Numbered from the stretch's first letter, positions 1-8,043 are shown. The stretch is 64,000 nt of DNA from an uncultured Monoglobus sp. (GCA_947628795.1 CANRBF010000005.1:104697-168696); one strand, 5' to 3'. Numbers and translations are program-made. The notes: generated by a model not told the origin, from the letters alone.

Positions 1-1
1 C

Positions 2-883
2 ACGGTCGGTGACGACTGCGTAACGCTCAAATCGGGCACCGAGGATGATGATCTCCAGAAGCAGCATGCCTGCGAGAATATCACCATAACCAACTGCACA
101 ATGAACGACGGCCACGGCGGCGTTGTTATCGGCAGTGAGATGTCGGGCGGAGTAAGAAACGTTACGATCTCTAACTGCGTGTTCAACGGCACAGACAGAG
201 GTATCAGGATCAAGACGCGCCGCAAGAGAGGCGGATTTGTTAAGGACGTCAGGATCGACAATATCATCATGTATGATGTGTTCTCGCCTCTGACCATAAA
301 CGGATATTATCAGTGCGGCGGCACAGACCCCAACGATGAGGAGCTGTTCAGTCTGAAGGCCAGACCGGTCGAGGACAACACGCCCGTATTTAAAAACATC
401 TACATAAGCAACGTGACGGCCCGCGAGGTAAAGTGCGCGGCGGGATATATCTACGGTCTGCCCGAGATGCCCGTCAAGGGTCTGCATATCGACAACTTTG
501 TCTGCACTATGACAAAGGGCGAGCACAACGTTGCCAGCGAGCCCATCATGGCGTGGCACGTTAAGCCCGTAAGCCACTACGGCTTCTACTGCGCAAACAT
601 GAAGGATGTTTGCTTCAACAACATTCACATCACGGCCGAGCAGTCGCCCTCGATCATGATCGAGCAGTCCGACTCGGTAAAGATCAGCGGCATGACCTCG
701 CCCGGAGACAACACAGCGGTGCGCATCAGAAAGTCGACCGACATTCTGCTCAGCAATTCGCTGATCTCGCCCACGGCCGAAACATTCCTTGAGGTAGACG
801 AGGAATCCAAAAAATCCCTTGCGATCAACGGCGTTGCCGTCACCGACAAGGAGAGACAGACAGTAATGACAATTATTGATTAA
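2..883 (+). CDS. Glycoside hydrolase family 28 (polygalacturonase-like), 5' end outside window
   Basis: Partial gene; the open frame enters at base 2 and the start codon is not visible. GH28 enzymes hydrolyse galacturonan or related pectin chains by an inverting mechanism on a right-handed beta-helix. Three family signatures follow in order: GDDCVTLKSG at the very beginning (Asp pair, visible residues 4-5), GHGG (residues 37-40, catalytic-site His) and RIK (residues 69-71, substrate binding). The rest is the C-terminal part of the helix ladder with repeated N-I-x-I coils. Tagaturonate reductase starts 18 bp after its stop codon, so the enzyme probably feeds galacturonate directly into the pathway encoded downstream. 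Whether it is exported cannot be judged without the N-terminus. The exact substrate (homogalacturonan, xylogalacturonan or rhamnogalacturonan) is open. Confidence 0.93.
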   Translation, partial: TVGDDCVTLKSGTEDDDLQKQHACENITITNCTMNDGHGGVVIGSEMSGGVRNVTISNCVFNGTDRGIRIKTRRKRGGFVKDVRIDNIIMYDVFSPLTINGYYQCGGTDPNDEELFSLKARPVEDNTPVFKNIYISNVTAREVKCAAGYIYGLPEMPVKGLHIDNFVCTMTKGEHNVASEPIMAWHVKPVSHYGFYCANMKDVCFNNIHITAEQSPSIMIEQSDSVKISGMTSPGDNTAVRIRKSTDILLSNSLISPTAETFLEVDEESKKSLAINGVAVTDKERQTVMTIID

Positions 884-901
884 TAAATAGGAGGGTTTAA
901 A

Positions 902-2275
902 ATGGAAAGGTTAAAAAGAAAAGAGCAATGTCAGCTTAAAGAGCGGTTCCTGCAGTTCGGTGAGGGCAACTTCCTCCGCGGATTTGTGGATTGGATGATC
1001 GACCGCCTGAACAAAGAAAACGGCTATGACGGCGGAGTGGTTGTGGTTCAGCCCGTGAACGTGGGTCCCGTTGTGAAGTTCCTCAATGAGCAGGACGGAC
1101 TCTACACTCTGTATCTGCGCGGCCTTTTAAACGGTGAGAAGGTAGAGGAGACAAGAGTCGTTGAGTGTATCACAAGAGGAATCAATCCCTTTGAGGACAC
1201 CGACGCGTTCTACGCCTGCGCCGAGAATCCCGATCTGCGCTACATAATCTCAAACACCACCGAGGCGGGCATAGAGTATAAGCCCGATCAGGATCCGAAC
1301 GATTTTGAGGCGCTCACATTCCCCGGCAAGCTCACAACATTCATGAAAAAGAGATACGACGCGGGTCTGCCCGGCTTCCTGCTGTTGCCCTGCGAGCTTA
1401 TCGACAAGAACGGTGACGAGCTCAAGAAGTGCATCAAGAAGCATGCCGCGGACTTCGGCTACGGCGACGACTTCATCAAGTGGGTCGACGAGGAGAACTA
1501 TTTCACCAACACTCTGGTTGACAGGATCGTTACCGGATATCCCCGCGACACGGCCGCCGAGATGGAGAAGGAATACGGCTATTTAGACAATGTTATCGAC
1601 ACGGCCGAGATCTTCCACCTTTGGGTTATCCAGGGCGACAAGAAGTACGCCGAAGAGCTGCCCTTTGACAAACTGGGCATGAACGTTCTGTGGACCGACG
1701 ACGTTACGCCTTATAAAAAGAGAAAGGTAAGGATCTTAAACGGCGCTCACACCATGATGGTTCTGGCCGCTCATCTGGCCGGCATCGAGACCGTTAAAGA
1801 GGCCATGGACGACGAGCTTATCTATAACTTTATGCATAAGGGTCTGTTTGAGGAGATAATCCCCACGCTCGACCTGCCCAAGGACGAGCTTACTCAGTTC
1901 GCAAACGACGTTATCGAGCGTTTCAAGAACCCCTTTATCAAGCATTATCTGCTGAGCATAGCTCTCAACTCGGTATCAAAGTATCAGGTCAGAGTTCTGC
2001 CCTCCGTGCTTGAGTACATAAAGGCGAACAATAAGGAGCCCGACTGTCTGGTATTCTCGCTGGCCGCGCTGATCGCGTTCTACAGAACCGACGCCGCCAA
2101 CGACAACGCCGACGTTATGGCGTTCATGAAGGACGCTTCGGTTGCCGATATTCTGGCAAAGGCCGAGTATTGGGGACAGGATCTGAGCTTCCTCAAGCCC
2201 TCGATTGACAAGTATCTCGCCGCGATCGACGAAAAAGGCATCAGAGGCGCGATGCAGGACGTTGTAAACGGCTGA
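902..2275 (+). CDS. uxaB: Tagaturonate reductase (altronate oxidoreductase)
   Basis: NAD-dependent reduction of D-tagaturonate to D-altronate, the second step of galacturonate breakdown in the cytoplasm. At 457 residues it fits the long-chain mannitol dehydrogenase family. The N-terminal Rossmann part starts with QFGEGNFLRGF (residues 18-28). The family's catalytic pattern K-x4-N-x2-H is present as K275, N280 and H283. The ATG is preceded by AGGAGGG at proper distance. It lies 18 bp after the GH28 gene and 16 bp before uxaA, so the three are very likely one transcript. UxaC (isomerase) and the KDG kinase/aldolase are not in the window and may lie upstream or elsewhere. Confidence 0.95.
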   Translation: MERLKRKEQCQLKERFLQFGEGNFLRGFVDWMIDRLNKENGYDGGVVVVQPVNVGPVVKFLNEQDGLYTLYLRGLLNGEKVEETRVVECITRGINPFEDTDAFYACAENPDLRYIISNTTEAGIEYKPDQDPNDFEALTFPGKLTTFMKKRYDAGLPGFLLLPCELIDKNGDELKKCIKKHAADFGYGDDFIKWVDEENYFTNTLVDRIVTGYPRDTAAEMEKEYGYLDNVIDTAEIFHLWVIQGDKKYAEELPFDKLGMNVLWTDDVTPYKKRKVRILNGAHTMMVLAAHLAGIETVKEAMDDELIYNFMHKGLFEEIIPTLDLPKDELTQFANDVIERFKNPFIKHYLLSIALNSVSKYQVRVLPSVLEYIKANNKEPDCLVFSLAALIAFYRTDAANDNADVMAFMKDASVADILAKAEYWGQDLSFLKPSIDKYLAAIDEKGIRGAMQDVVNG

Positions 2276-2291
2276 TCGGGAGGGCAAAGAC

Positions 2292-3707
2292 ATGGCAAAA
2301 ATCAAGATAAGCCCCCTTGATAACGTGGAGGTAAATGTGGGCGGCGAGTACGACGGCCACAAGACCGCCATCCGCGACATCAAAAAGGGCGAGAATATTA
2401 TAAAATACGGTTATCCCATCGGCCACGCCTTGGAGGATATCAAGGCGGGCGAGCATGTGCATACCCATAATATCAAGACCAATCTGAGCGGCATACTCGA
2501 ATATAAGTATGAGCCGGTCGACTGCGCGGTCAAAAAGGCTGACGACAAGCTGACGTTTAACGGCTATGTCCGCGATGACGGAAGCGTCGGCATCCGCAAT
2601 GAGATCTGGATAGTAAACACGGTGGGCTGCATCAACAAGACCTCCGAGAAGTTGGCGAAGCTTGCCAACGAGAAGTACGCGGGCAGGACGGACGGCGTGT
2701 ATACCTTCGTTCACCCATTCGGCTGCTCACAGCTGGGCGACGACCAGAAAACAACCCAGGCAATTTTAAAGGGTCTGGTAAACCATCCCAACGCCGCGGG
2801 CGTGCTGGTTCTGGGTCTCGGCTGCGAGAACAACAATATCCCGGTATTCAAAGAGGTGCTTGGCGAGTACAATCCCGACAGAGTGAAGTTTATGTCCACT
2901 CAGGAATATGACGACGAGCTTGAGGAAGGCCTGAGGCTCATTGGCGAGCTGGTCGAGTACGCGCAGAAATTCGAGAGAACGCCCTGCGACATCTCAAAGC
3001 TGGTCGTCGGCTTAAAGTGCGGCGGCAGCGACGGATTCTCGGGTCTCACGGCCAATCCGCTGGTCGGACAGTTCTCCGATCTGCTCATCGCCCACGGCGG
3101 CAGCACGATATTGACCGAGGTGCCCGAAATGTTCGGCGCCGAAACGCTGCTTATGAACAGGTGCCGCGACGAGGAGACGTTTAATAAGGTCGTTGACTTG
3201 ATAAACAATTTCAAAGAGTATTTCATGCGCCACAATCAGGTGGTTTACGAGAATCCTTCGCCCGGTAACAAAAAGGGCGGAATCACCACCCTTGAGGACA
3301 AGTCGCTTGGCTGCGTTCAAAAGAGCGGCACAGGCGAGGTCGTGGACGTTATACAGATCGGCGAGCATGTCAAGAAGCAAGGCCTCAACCTGCTGACGGG
3401 CCCAGGCAACGATATAGTGGCCGTGACCAATCTGACGGCCTCGGGCTGCCACATGGTCCTGTTCACAACGGGCCGCGGCACTCCGGTGGGCGCTCCGGTT
3501 CCCACGATCAAGATATCGTCGAACTCGGGCTTGGCCGAGCGCAAGCCCCATTGGATCGACTTCAACGCGGGTCCCATCGTGGACGGCGCGGTTCTCACTC
3601 AGGATCTGCTGAACTTTGTTATCGACATAGCAAACGGCAGGCAGACCAACAACGAGAAGAACGGCTACCGCGAGATCTCGATTTTCAAAGACGGAGTTGT
3701 GCTTTAA
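2292..3707 (+). CDS. uxaA: Altronate dehydratase
   Basis: Converts D-altronate to 2-keto-3-deoxy-D-gluconate, the step after UxaB. At 471 residues it is close to family size (about 495 in E. coli). An N-terminal SAF-type domain (about residues 1-95) is followed by the altronate/galactarate dehydratase catalytic part, with conserved Cys motifs HPFGCSQLGDD, GLGCENN and LKCGGSDGFSG and the late signature GRGTPVGAPVPTIKISSN. The metal-dependent mechanism is known for the family, not shown here. The gene has its own GGGAGGG ribosome site 16 bp after uxaB. Seven bases after its stop codon an intergenic repeat element begins (3714-3906), which separates it from the next hydrolase gene. Confidence 0.95.
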   Translation: MAKIKISPLDNVEVNVGGEYDGHKTAIRDIKKGENIIKYGYPIGHALEDIKAGEHVHTHNIKTNLSGILEYKYEPVDCAVKKADDKLTFNGYVRDDGSVGIRNEIWIVNTVGCINKTSEKLAKLANEKYAGRTDGVYTFVHPFGCSQLGDDQKTTQAILKGLVNHPNAAGVLVLGLGCENNNIPVFKEVLGEYNPDRVKFMSTQEYDDELEEGLRLIGELVEYAQKFERTPCDISKLVVGLKCGGSDGFSGLTANPLVGQFSDLLIAHGGSTILTEVPEMFGAETLLMNRCRDEETFNKVVDLINNFKEYFMRHNQVVYENPSPGNKKGGITTLEDKSLGCVQKSGTGEVVDVIQIGEHVKKQGLNLLTGPGNDIVAVTNLTASGCHMVLFTTGRGTPVGAPVPTIKISSNSGLAERKPHWIDFNAGPIVDGAVLTQDLLNFVIDIANGRQTNNEKNGYREISIFKDGVVL

Positions 3708-3713
3708 AAACAA

Positions 3714-3906
3714 GGCTGCCTCGCCCCTTGGGGAGAGGTGGCAGGCGAAGCCTGACGGAGAGGGGTAGAGATTAGGGACTAGGGACTAGGGCGGAATTCA
3801 TCGACATATTCCGCGCTACACGCCTAGTACCTAGAATCTATTACCTAGTTTCTACATTAACCCCTCTCAGTCTGCTTCGCAGACAGCTCCCCCAAAGGGG
3901 GAGCCT
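3714..3906. repeat. Composite intergenic repeat with two hairpin arms and inverted TAG-heptamer arrays
   Basis: The left arm (3714-3766) holds hairpins CCCC-TT-GGGG style and CAGGC/GCCTG, ending in GGAGAGGGGT. The right arm (3858-3906) is its inverted counterpart, with stem GTCTGC/GCAGAC and CCCCC/GGGGG. Between them, TAG triplets stand at 3766, 3773, 3780 and 3787 (exact 7-nt period), and CTA triplets (TAG on the other strand) at 3824, 3831, 3838, 3845 and 3852. Related elements lie near 6.1, 23.5, 27.9, 28.6, 48.0 and 63.2-63.6 kb. No open frame in it looks genuine. Confidence 0.85.
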
Positions 3907-3927
3907 ATTTAATACAAGGAGGACATT

Positions 3928-5481
3928 ATGAACAGAGTTGAAGGAAAATGGATAGCGGACTTAGGCGACGGCACTTTTAAAAATCCGATATTGTACGCCG
4001 ATTATTCCGATCCCGACGTGATAAGAGTCGGAGATGATTTCTACATGACCGCGTCCAGCTTTACATACGTTCCCGGTCTGCCGATACTTCATTCGAAGGA
4101 CCTTATCAACTGGGAGATCATCAACCACGCGGTCAAAAAGCTGCCCGACCGCTACAACAAGCCGGTCCACGGCTGCGGCGTGTGGGCGCCAGCGATCCGT
4201 TATCACGAGGGCAAGTTCTATATCTACTACGGCGACCCGGATTTGGGTATTTTTATGACCTGCACCGACGATCCCTACGGCGAGTGGTCCGACTTGGTTC
4301 TTGTCAAAGAGGCGGTCGGAATTATTGACACCTGCCCCCTGTGGGATGACGACGGCAAAGCCTACATCGTTCACGGCTATGCCAATAGCCGCTGCGGCAT
4401 CAAAAGCCATCTGGCGGTCTGCGAAATGTCGTGGGACGGCACCAAGGTGATCGGCGAGGATAAGATAATATTCTGCGGCACGATCAGCCAGCCCGTTATC
4501 GAAGGCCCCAAGTTCTATAAGCGCGACGGCATGTACTATGTGCTGTCTCCGGCAGGCGGAGTTCCCACCGGCTGGCAGGTGGCGCTGCGCAGCGAGAATG
4601 TCTACGGCCCTTATGAGGACCATATCGTTATGCGTCAAGGCCTGACCGATATAAACGGCCCGCACCAGGGCGGACTGGTGGAGCTCGAAAACGGCGAGAA
4701 CTGGTTCATGCACTTCCAGGATCTGGAGGTGATCGGCAGGATCATTCATCTCCAGCCCGTCAAGTGGATAGACGGCTGGCCGGTCATGGGCGAGAGGATC
4801 GACAGCGGTCTTTGCGGCCAGCCCGTGAAGCGCAGCAAAAAGCCCGACGTGGGCAAGACCTACCCGATCAGCACGATCCCCACATCCGATGATTTTAAGG
4901 GCGGCAAGCTCGGCCTTCAGTGGCAGTGGCAGTGCAACCCGCATGAGGAGTGGTACTCGCTTGAAAACAGCGGCAAGCTGAGGCTGTACAGCGAGGATTT
5001 AAAGACCGAGAGCGACAGATACCTCTGGAACGTGCCCAATCTGCTGACTCAGATGTGGCAGGCGCCGACGATGGTCGTGACGACCAAGGTCTCTCTGCCC
5101 AAAGGCGTCGGTAAAAACAAGGCGGTTCTGGGCGTGATTGGCCATAAGTACGGCTATGTGGCGCTGACCGACGAGGGAACGATAGAGTTCCGCACGGGCA
5201 GCTCAAGGTCACTCAGTGAATATGATTTCGATGTGCGCGAGAATATAGTGGTCGACAAGTGTGTCGGAACCACCGAGGCGTATCTGAGATGCGAGATCAT
5301 ATCCCGCACCAACAGCAAGGAGGCAAAGGGACGCGTGTCCTACAGTATTGACGGAAACGACTTCATAACCCTCGGCGAGTTTGACATAGCCCAGGGCAGA
5401 TGGGTCGGAGCCAAGACCTGCATTGCCTGCGTCGGAGAAAAAGGCGGCTACGCCGACTTTGAGGACTTTTTGGTAGTATAA
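3928..5481 (+). CDS. Glycoside hydrolase family 43, intracellular (beta-xylosidase/arabinofuranosidase type)
   Basis: Predicted to remove xylose or arabinose from pectin or xylan side-chain oligosaccharides. No signal peptide is seen, so it should work in the cytoplasm on imported oligosaccharides. A five-bladed beta-propeller spans about residues 18-320, with the expected acidic triad: D28 (SDPD, base), D134 (IDTCP, pKa modulator) and E192 (EGPK, acid). A C-terminal beta-sandwich (about 330-517) matches the concanavalin-like domain common in beta-xylosidase-type GH43. Length 517 is normal. An AGGAGG site precedes the ATG. It follows uxaA after a repeat element, and a strong terminator (5490-5524) ends the locus. 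Exact subfamily and substrate cannot be fixed from sequence alone. Confidence 0.92.
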   Translation: MNRVEGKWIADLGDGTFKNPILYADYSDPDVIRVGDDFYMTASSFTYVPGLPILHSKDLINWEIINHAVKKLPDRYNKPVHGCGVWAPAIRYHEGKFYIYYGDPDLGIFMTCTDDPYGEWSDLVLVKEAVGIIDTCPLWDDDGKAYIVHGYANSRCGIKSHLAVCEMSWDGTKVIGEDKIIFCGTISQPVIEGPKFYKRDGMYYVLSPAGGVPTGWQVALRSENVYGPYEDHIVMRQGLTDINGPHQGGLVELENGENWFMHFQDLEVIGRIIHLQPVKWIDGWPVMGERIDSGLCGQPVKRSKKPDVGKTYPISTIPTSDDFKGGKLGLQWQWQCNPHEEWYSLENSGKLRLYSEDLKTESDRYLWNVPNLLTQMWQAPTMVVTTKVSLPKGVGKNKAVLGVIGHKYGYVALTDEGTIEFRTGSSRSLSEYDFDVRENIVVDKCVGTTEAYLRCEIISRTNSKEAKGRVSYSIDGNDFITLGEFDIAQGRWVGAKTCIACVGEKGGYADFEDFLVV

Positions 5482-5489
5482 TAATTTTA

Positions 5490-5524
5490 GGACTTTCACG
5501 GAGCCTTTTCGTGAAAGTCCTTTT
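5490..5524 (+). terminator. Rho-independent terminator after GH43
   Basis: Perfect 11-bp stem GGACTTTCACG / CGTGAAAGTCC (5490-5500 and 5510-5520) with a 9-base loop followed by TTTTATAT. It closes the pectin locus. Confidence 0.93.
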
Positions 5525-5568
5525 ATATATAAAAAATTATTTTTGAGCTGAAAAAATCTTGAAAGCTG

Positions 5569-5597
5569 TTGACAAAACAGGATTTCTGTAATACAAT
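5569..5597 (+). promoter_or_regulatory. Promoter of the toxin-antitoxin pair
   Basis: TTGACA (5569-5574), 17-bp spacer, TACAAT (5592-5597): a near-consensus sigma-A promoter 25 bp before the antitoxin ATG at 5622. Confidence 0.9.
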
Positions 5598-5606
5598 GTA
5601 ATACAG
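5586..5606. promoter_or_regulatory. Palindromic operator over the -10 box
   Basis: A 21-bp inverted repeat of pattern CTGTAwTACAwTGTAwTACAG overlaps the -10 box and start region. It also contains a direct repeat of GTAATACA. Inference: binding site of the ribbon-helix-helix antitoxin for autorepression. Confidence 0.75.
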
Positions 5607-5621
5607 AAAGGAGCGGTATAT

Positions 5622-5843
5622 ATGACGATTTCACTAAGATTAAATGATGAGGATGCCGTTTTGATAAAAAAATACGCCGAGCTCAACAAGATGTCCGTGT
5701 CGGAGCTTATCAGACAGTCGGTCATGGAGCGCATTGAAAATGAATACGATCTGGAAGCGTTCGCCTCCGCGATGAGCGAGTATAAGAATAATCCCGTCAC
5801 TTATTCGCTTGACGAGGTAGAAAAGGAACTCGGGCTGAGATGA
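5622..5843 (+). CDS. RelB-type ribbon-helix-helix antitoxin
   Basis: Small 73-residue protein. The N-terminus (about 1-45) has the ribbon-helix-helix pattern of RelB/DUF6290 antitoxins: beta strand TISLRLNDED, then helices with VSELIRQSVMERIE. The acidic tail (46-73) would wrap around the toxin. The stop codon overlaps the toxin start by four bases (ATGA), typical of translational coupling. It should neutralise the partner encoded next and repress the operon through the palindrome at 5586-5606. AAAGGAG lies upstream of the ATG. The domain is clear; exact subfamily less so. Confidence 0.88.
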   Translation: MTISLRLNDEDAVLIKKYAELNKMSVSELIRQSVMERIENEYDLEAFASAMSEYKNNPVTYSLDEVEKELGLR

Positions 5844-6091
5844 GTTACAAGGTTGAATTCACGGAGCGGGCGCTTAAGGACATTAAAAAATCAGACCGCC
5901 ACACCGCAGCGCTGATTCTGGGGTGGATAAGGAAAAATCTTGAAAACTGCGAAAATCCGCGAATACACGGAAAGGCTCTGACCGCGGACAGAAGCGGAGA
6001 GTGGCGGTACCGCGTTGGTGATTATCGCATACTCGCAAAAATATTTGATAAAAAAATTACAATTTTGGTATTAAACGTCGGGCATAGATGA
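5840..6091 (+). CDS. RelE/ParE-superfamily toxin
   Basis: 83-residue basic protein of the RelE/ParE fold. The opening strand KVEFTERALKDIKK and the C-terminal core GEWRYRVGDYRILAKI and ITILVLNVGHR are characteristic. RelE-type members cleave mRNA on the ribosome; ParE-type members poison gyrase. The R-x-R-x-GDYR core with a terminal NVGHR is most like RelE-type endoribonucleases. The frame is intact, with no internal stop, in contrast to the second toxin in this window (17779-18054). A repeat element with TAG heptamers begins about 12 bases after its stop. Role as a working stabilisation or stress module is inferred. Confidence 0.88.
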   Translation: MSYKVEFTERALKDIKKSDRHTAALILGWIRKNLENCENPRIHGKALTADRSGEWRYRVGDYRILAKIFDKKITILVLNVGHR

Positions 6092-6103
6092 GAGGTATAC
6101 CAA

Positions 6104-6192
6104 CGTAGTGATTAGATATTAGCGAATAGCGAATAGGCCTGACACCCTGTAGAGGCGGATATTATCCGCACGCTCTAATCACTAATTACTAC
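6104..6192. repeat. Short composite repeat with inverted TAG-heptamer arrays
   Basis: TAG at 6106, 6113, 6120, 6127 and 6134 (exact 7-nt period, ending TAGG). A hairpin-forming GCGGATATTATCCGC module follows, then CTA at 6175, 6182 and 6189. It is the smallest member of the family and lacks the CCCC/GGGG arms. The remaining intergenic sequence to 6353 shows no gene; a short open stretch at about 6193-6253 resembles no family I recognise. Confidence 0.8.
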
Positions 6193-6353
6193 TTTGATGT
6201 CTGCGGTGAAAAGCATATTTCCTATGAATTGAAAACGACGGATGGAGTCGTATGAACATGCTGAAAGAATTACCGCGCGTCCTCAAAAATGATAATAAAA
6301 TTTAATCTTGTTTTTGAATATGTTATTTATAACAAAATATAAGGGGTGAGATC

Positions 6354-7115
6354 ATGGCGCGAAAGTTTTATATTCTTGATTTGCTGCCGGTTGCGTTTGC
6401 GCTGCTGCTTGCCGTTATGGTAAGCCTTGAAAGTGAATATGCGTACGAAAATATTGGCATTTGTATCTTTATTAGCGGAATTTTAGCGCCGTTTTTTCTT
6501 CTTTTGGTCGGATATAAGTATTTCACGTTTGATAAGCGCGCCTGCGCTTTAAGAATAATATTGACTTTTGTGTCTGTGATCCTTATGTTGGCGGTCGAGT
6601 TTGCGTCGTATATAATAAAATATAATCTCTTCGCTGAAAATTATCGGAATATTTTGCCAGAGTGTTTACCTTGCTTGATCGCGGCGTATTATTCCGCGGC
6701 TATACTGGTTTTCGGCTGGCTCGGGATCGTGCTGCTCAAAAATATGCCCGGCGAATTCAACAAACATCTGTATATTCCATGGTGTGTGATCCCTTGCGCG
6801 CTGACGTTTATTATGCCGTTTTTTATACATTCGGGCGGCGCGGCGCAGATAGCTTTCTTTGTATATGCGGCGGTGGCGGTGCCTGTTTTTGTAACAATAT
6901 TTCACATAAATTTTTATGTCAAAAGTCTAAAGTATAACATATTGTCTCTGTTGCTGATATTGGTGAACTCTTTGGCCGGTTTGGTTTTTACAGCATTAGA
7001 CAGTATAATAATTCAGAATTGCTTTCCGCCGTATTTCCCGGCGGCCGTGGCGGTTTCTTTTATAACGCCGCTTGTGTTATGGCCGGTTGTTTGTGTTTAC
7101 AAAACTTTAAAATAA
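6354..7115 (+). CDS. Hypothetical polytopic membrane protein
   Basis: 253 residues with about eight hydrophobic segments (roughly 8-26, 33-55, 65-90, 107-128, 139-160, 164-190, 195-215, 225-250) and short polar loops; few charged residues lie in the segments. No family recognised. Codon use is clearly more AT-rich than the neighbours, which, together with the adjacent toxin-antitoxin pair and repeat, hints at acquired DNA. AAGGGGTGAG lies before the ATG. It is followed by its own gap and a promoter for the patatin gene, so it is probably transcribed alone. It could be a small transporter or sensor-like membrane protein, but nothing in the sequence decides. Confidence 0.75.
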   Translation: MARKFYILDLLPVAFALLLAVMVSLESEYAYENIGICIFISGILAPFFLLLVGYKYFTFDKRACALRIILTFVSVILMLAVEFASYIIKYNLFAENYRNILPECLPCLIAAYYSAAILVFGWLGIVLLKNMPGEFNKHLYIPWCVIPCALTFIMPFFIHSGGAAQIAFFVYAAVAVPVFVTIFHINFYVKSLKYNILSLLLILVNSLAGLVFTALDSIIIQNCFPPYFPAAVAVSFITPLVLWPVVCVYKTLK

Positions 7116-7122
7116 AAATCTG

Positions 7123-7151
7123 TTGCCATTTTTTATCAAATATGTTATTCT
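7123..7151 (+). promoter_or_regulatory. Promoter of patatin-AEC genes
   Basis: TTGCCA (7123-7128), 17 bp, TATTCT (7146-7151), about 38 bp before the ATG at 7190 with an AAGAGGAA ribosome site. Confidence 0.6.
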
Positions 7152-7189
7152 ATATATGTTAGTCTTAAAATCAAGAAAAGAGGAATAAT

Positions 7190-8041
7190 ATGCAGGGCTT
7201 GGTTCTGGAGGGCGGAACGTTCCGTCCGATATTTTCGTGCGGCGTTATGGACGCGCTGCTTGAGATGGATATCCACTTCCCTTATGTTATCGGAGTGTCG
7301 GCGGGGATCGCGGACGGCGTTTCATACGTCTCAAGGCAGAAAGGACGCAATCTTGAGATAATAACCAATTACCGCCATGACAAGCGGTACATCGGAATGA
7401 GAAATTTCCTGAAGGAGCGCAGCATGTTCGGGCTTGAATTTATATATGAAACGGTGCCCAACGAGCTGATACCCTTTGACTATGACACATATTATAACAG
7501 CCCGGGCGTCGTCAAGGCGGGCGTGACCGACGCGGAACTCGGCAGGCCGTTTTATCTTGACGCCAAGAACCCCGAGACAAACTGCGAGCTTTTAAAAGCG
7601 ACCTGCGCGCTGCCTCTGGCGTTTCCGCCGATCAAGGTCGAGGGCAGGGAGTATTTCGACGGCGGCATCTGCGACCCGATACCCGCGCGGCAGGCGGAGA
7701 AGGACGGCTGCGACAAGCTGCTTATCGTTTTAACGCGGCCCGCGAGCTACCGCAAAACGCCTTCGGGCGCCAATAAATTCGCGGCCAAGGTCTACCGCAA
7801 AAAATACCCGAATCTTATCGAGCCGCTGCTGACGAGGCACGACGTCTACAACAGGCAGCTGGAGTACTGCGCGTTTCTTGAAAAGCAGGGCAGAGCGGTT
7901 ATCCTGCGCCCGAGCGAGGAGGCTCAGATCGACTCCTTTGAAAAGGATATAGACAGAATAAAGGGAGTTTATGAGTACGGTTATACACTGGCTTTTGAAA
8001 ATGAGGATAGGATCCGAAATTTATTTGCTGAGAAGGGATAA
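7190..8041 (+). CDS. Patatin-like phospholipase (YjjU/RssA group)
   Basis: Serine acyl hydrolase of the patatin superfamily, 283 residues, cytoplasmic, probably acting on phospholipids or acyl esters. The oxyanion region is EGGTFRPIFSCGVMD near the N-terminus, the nucleophile elbow is GVSAG with S37, and the catalytic Asp lies in DGG at D157, giving the complete Ser-Asp dyad. The spacing and the short C-terminal helical part match the bacterial YjjU-type group. The stop codon is two bases before the TTG start of the AEC permease, so the two are translated from one message. Natural substrate unknown. Confidence 0.9.
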   Translation: MQGLVLEGGTFRPIFSCGVMDALLEMDIHFPYVIGVSAGIADGVSYVSRQKGRNLEIITNYRHDKRYIGMRNFLKERSMFGLEFIYETVPNELIPFDYDTYYNSPGVVKAGVTDAELGRPFYLDAKNPETNCELLKATCALPLAFPPIKVEGREYFDGGICDPIPARQAEKDGCDKLLIVLTRPASYRKTPSGANKFAAKVYRKKYPNLIEPLLTRHDVYNRQLEYCAFLEKQGRAVILRPSEEAQIDSFEKDIDRIKGVYEYGYTLAFENEDRIRNLFAEKG

Positions 8042-8043
8042 AA

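Noticed and set aside
3961..4944. Antisense open frame of 327 codons opposite GH43
   Set aside because: Shadow of the GH43 reading frame in GC-rich DNA; no start signal or recognisable domain.
6193..6253. Short open stretch reading YFDVCGEKHISYELK
   Set aside because: About 20 codons, no start signal and no match I recognise; could be a remnant but cannot be supported.
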